From: Clostridia bacterium
GTDB lineage: Bacteria > Bacillota > Clostridia > Oscillospirales > Oscillospiraceae
NCBI GenBank assembly: GCA_021153265.1
Contig: JAGKTU010000016.1
Coordinates: forward strand, 1-33,176
Reading direction: 5' to 3'
Length of the DNA stretch: 33,176 nucleotides
Shown here: piece after piece, positions 32,294 to 33,176 of the stretch
Numbering within the stretch: the first letter of the stretch is position 1
How the letters are laid out: each line of letters starts with the position of its first letter
The notes under the pieces: generated by a model
The model's database searches: none
What the model was told of the DNA's origin: nothing
What the model saw: the letters and a program-made list of their open reading frames with translations, nothing else
Position numbers and translations under genes: made by a program

Positions 32294-32322
32294 ATTATAA
32301 TGCTATTTTCTCCATTTGTAAA
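32294..32322 (-). promoter_or_regulatory. Consensus promoter of the candidate small RNA
   Basis: Minus strand TTTACA (32322-32317), 17 bases, perfect TATAAT (32299-32294). Confidence 0.78.
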
Positions 32323-32375
32323 CAACAAAAAGGGCGTTCTGAAATACCGAATCGCGCTCAATCACGTATAAAAGA

Positions 32376-32405
32376 TGTGCCGGGATGTTCCATCATCCCG
32401 GCACA
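32376..32405 (-). terminator. Integrase terminator
   Basis: Perfect 12-bp stem TGTGCCGGGATG / CATCCCGGCACA with a 6-base loop, then TCTTTTAT on the minus strand, 7 bases after the integrase stop. Confidence 0.85.
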
Positions 32406-32411
32406 CGTTTA

Positions 32412-33068
32412 TTATAGTCCAAAGGCGTTTGCAAATTTATCTGTGGCGGCTTTCATCTGCTGAAGGTCAGACCGCACATAGAAATTAAGTGTTGTGCTTG
32501 CATCCGTATGACCTAAAATTTCCGAAACACTCTTTATATCTGCGCCATTGCTCAATAGTAGTGTAGCGCAAGTGTGGCGAAGATCGTGTGGGGACATATC
32601 CGGGAGGTCGTGTAGTTTCATAAACCGCTTGACCCGCCGCGTAATAGAATTGGGATCGCGGGCAAGTGCAGGATTGCCACCTTTCGGAAAAACATAATCG
32701 CGCTGCTGACAGTTGCTCAAACTGTTTTTATACTCTTTCAGTACATCAGCCACAGCAGGCATAAGGGGGATTTGACGAAAACCGCAATCCGTCTTGGGAG
32801 TGCTGACCACAATGCCGCTGGCTGGCGTATAAGTGACGTTTCTACTGACGGAGATAACACAGTTATTAAAATCAATATCGCCCCATTGCAAACCCATAAG
32901 CTCGCTACGGCGTATTCCGGTAGTAATCAGCAGATTCAGCATACAACGAAAATCAATAGGAGATTCACCTATCATTGAAAAGAATTGCTTTGCTTGTTCC
33001 GTAGACAGTGCATCCACTTTTTTCTTTGACAGTTTAGGACAATCCACCTTGTCCATAGGATTCTTCAA
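32412..33068 (-). CDS. Tyrosine recombinase (integrase), N-terminal part missing
   Basis: The catalytic domain of a phage/ICE-type integrase is complete: R53 (TGIRRSEL), K92 (STPKTDCGFR), H161 and R164 (SPHDLRHTCATLLL), H187 (EILGHTDAST) and nucleophile Y197 (LNFYVRS). Full-length relatives carry about 150-200 more residues with arm-binding and core-binding domains before KNPMDKVDCPKL. Here the frame is open only back to a TAA at 33099-33101; the first start is TTG 33068 or ATG 33056 and neither has a ribosome site. The fragment alone is unlikely to integrate DNA efficiently. It probably once moved this element into tRNA-Pro. Confidence 0.85.
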   Translation of the reverse strand: MKNPMDKVDCPKLSKKKVDALSTEQAKQFFSMIGESPIDFRCMLNLLITTGIRRSELMGLQWGDIDFNNCVISVSRNVTYTPASGIVVSTPKTDCGFRQIPLMPAVADVLKEYKNSLSNCQQRDYVFPKGGNPALARDPNSITRRVKRFMKLHDLPDMSPHDLRHTCATLLLSNGADIKSVSEILGHTDASTTLNFYVRSDLQQMKAATDKFANAFGL

Positions 33069-33098
33069 TATGAACTCTGTAGGTTTGTCAATGATGTG

Positions 33099-33176
33099 TT
33101 ACACATTAGGATAAGAAAAAAGGACGTGTTTTGGGGACTTCCAGTTGAGTGGTCTCATAGGGAAGTTGTTGTACTG
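33099..33176 (-). pseudogene. C-terminal end of a probable DDE transposase (IS30-like), cut by the window
   Basis: The frame enters from the right edge and ends at the TAA at 33099. The 25 visible residues include YNNFPMRPLNWKSPKHVLF, which resembles the conserved C-terminal end of IS30-type and related DDE transposases (N-x-P-x3-L-x-W/Y-K-S/T-P-x-x-V-F). It abuts the interrupted integrase, so an insertion sequence is the likely cause of the integrase truncation. The family assignment is tentative because so little is visible. Confidence 0.45.

Larger units (their letters stand above)
28086..33176. mobile_element. Integrated element at tRNA-Pro, right end outside the window
   Basis: Boundary on the left is the tRNA-Pro fragment. 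To the right the DNA is AT-rich, gene density drops, and the content is accessory: two unknown paralogues, a replication-initiator-like operon, a small membrane protein and a tyrosine integrase with a missing N-terminus. Orientation follows from the fragment: its CCA end faces the chromosome, so the element lies at higher coordinates. No conjugation genes are visible in this part; it could be an integrated plasmid or satellite. Confidence 0.75.

Overview
The window reads as a chromosomal segment of an anaerobic, gut-type Clostridia bacterium, most likely in the Oscillospirales. This placement is an inference from gene content: ClpC with a UVR-like linker, WhiA, DnaE, a DUF1385 protein, a cysteine-rich ferredoxin, DUF4317, a bile-salt-hydrolase-type amidase and a debranching enzyme, with strong AGGAGG ribosome binding sites and many short intergenic gaps. 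No taxonomic marker was searched.

Region 1 (1-5750) holds the 3' part of clpC, a small YtxH-like protein, an orotidine-decarboxylase-like protein that lacks its catalytic residues, a small CPDC redox protein, a lipoprotein, a four-cluster ferredoxin, an LCP-family envelope enzyme and an XRE regulator with a membrane tail.

Region 2 (5879-11242) is a murB-whiA-dnaE operon behind a good promoter. Region 3 (11244-20248) looks like a single nine-gene operon: lipoprotein with FG-GAP-like repeats, response regulator, sensor kinase, DUF1385 protein, prmC, recA, recX, rimO, pgsA, closed by a strong terminator. Region 4 (20247-22982) has an ECF sigma factor with a putative self-recognised promoter, its likely membrane anti-sigma partner, and a DUF4317 protein.

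Region 5 (23026-27962, minus strand) has a cytidylate-kinase-like protein, a Nudix hydrolase, a type I pullulanase with a LacI-type operator, a choloylglycine hydrolase and an AT-rich GNAT acetyltransferase.

Region 6 (about 28086 to the right edge) is an integrated mobile element. It begins at a 5'-truncated tRNA-Pro(CGG) fragment that still has its downstream terminator, which is what the distal att site of an element inserted into a tRNA 3' end looks like. The DNA becomes AT-rich and gene-poor. It carries a plus-strand operon of two paralogous unknown proteins behind a consensus promoter and a 22-bp palindromic operator, a minus-strand replication-initiator-like operon with stacked mini-ORFs in its leader and in-frame TAG codons, a membrane protein with a DnaJ-like zinc motif, a promoter-terminator pair that could make a small RNA, and a tyrosine integrase that has lost its N-terminus, apparently to an insertion sequence whose transposase tail lies at the window edge.

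The most unusual material is in region 6: the repressor-style paralogue operon, the TAG-containing rep operon and the possible small RNA. In the core, the catalytically dead decarboxylase relative and recA inside a two-component operon without a visible SOS box stand out.
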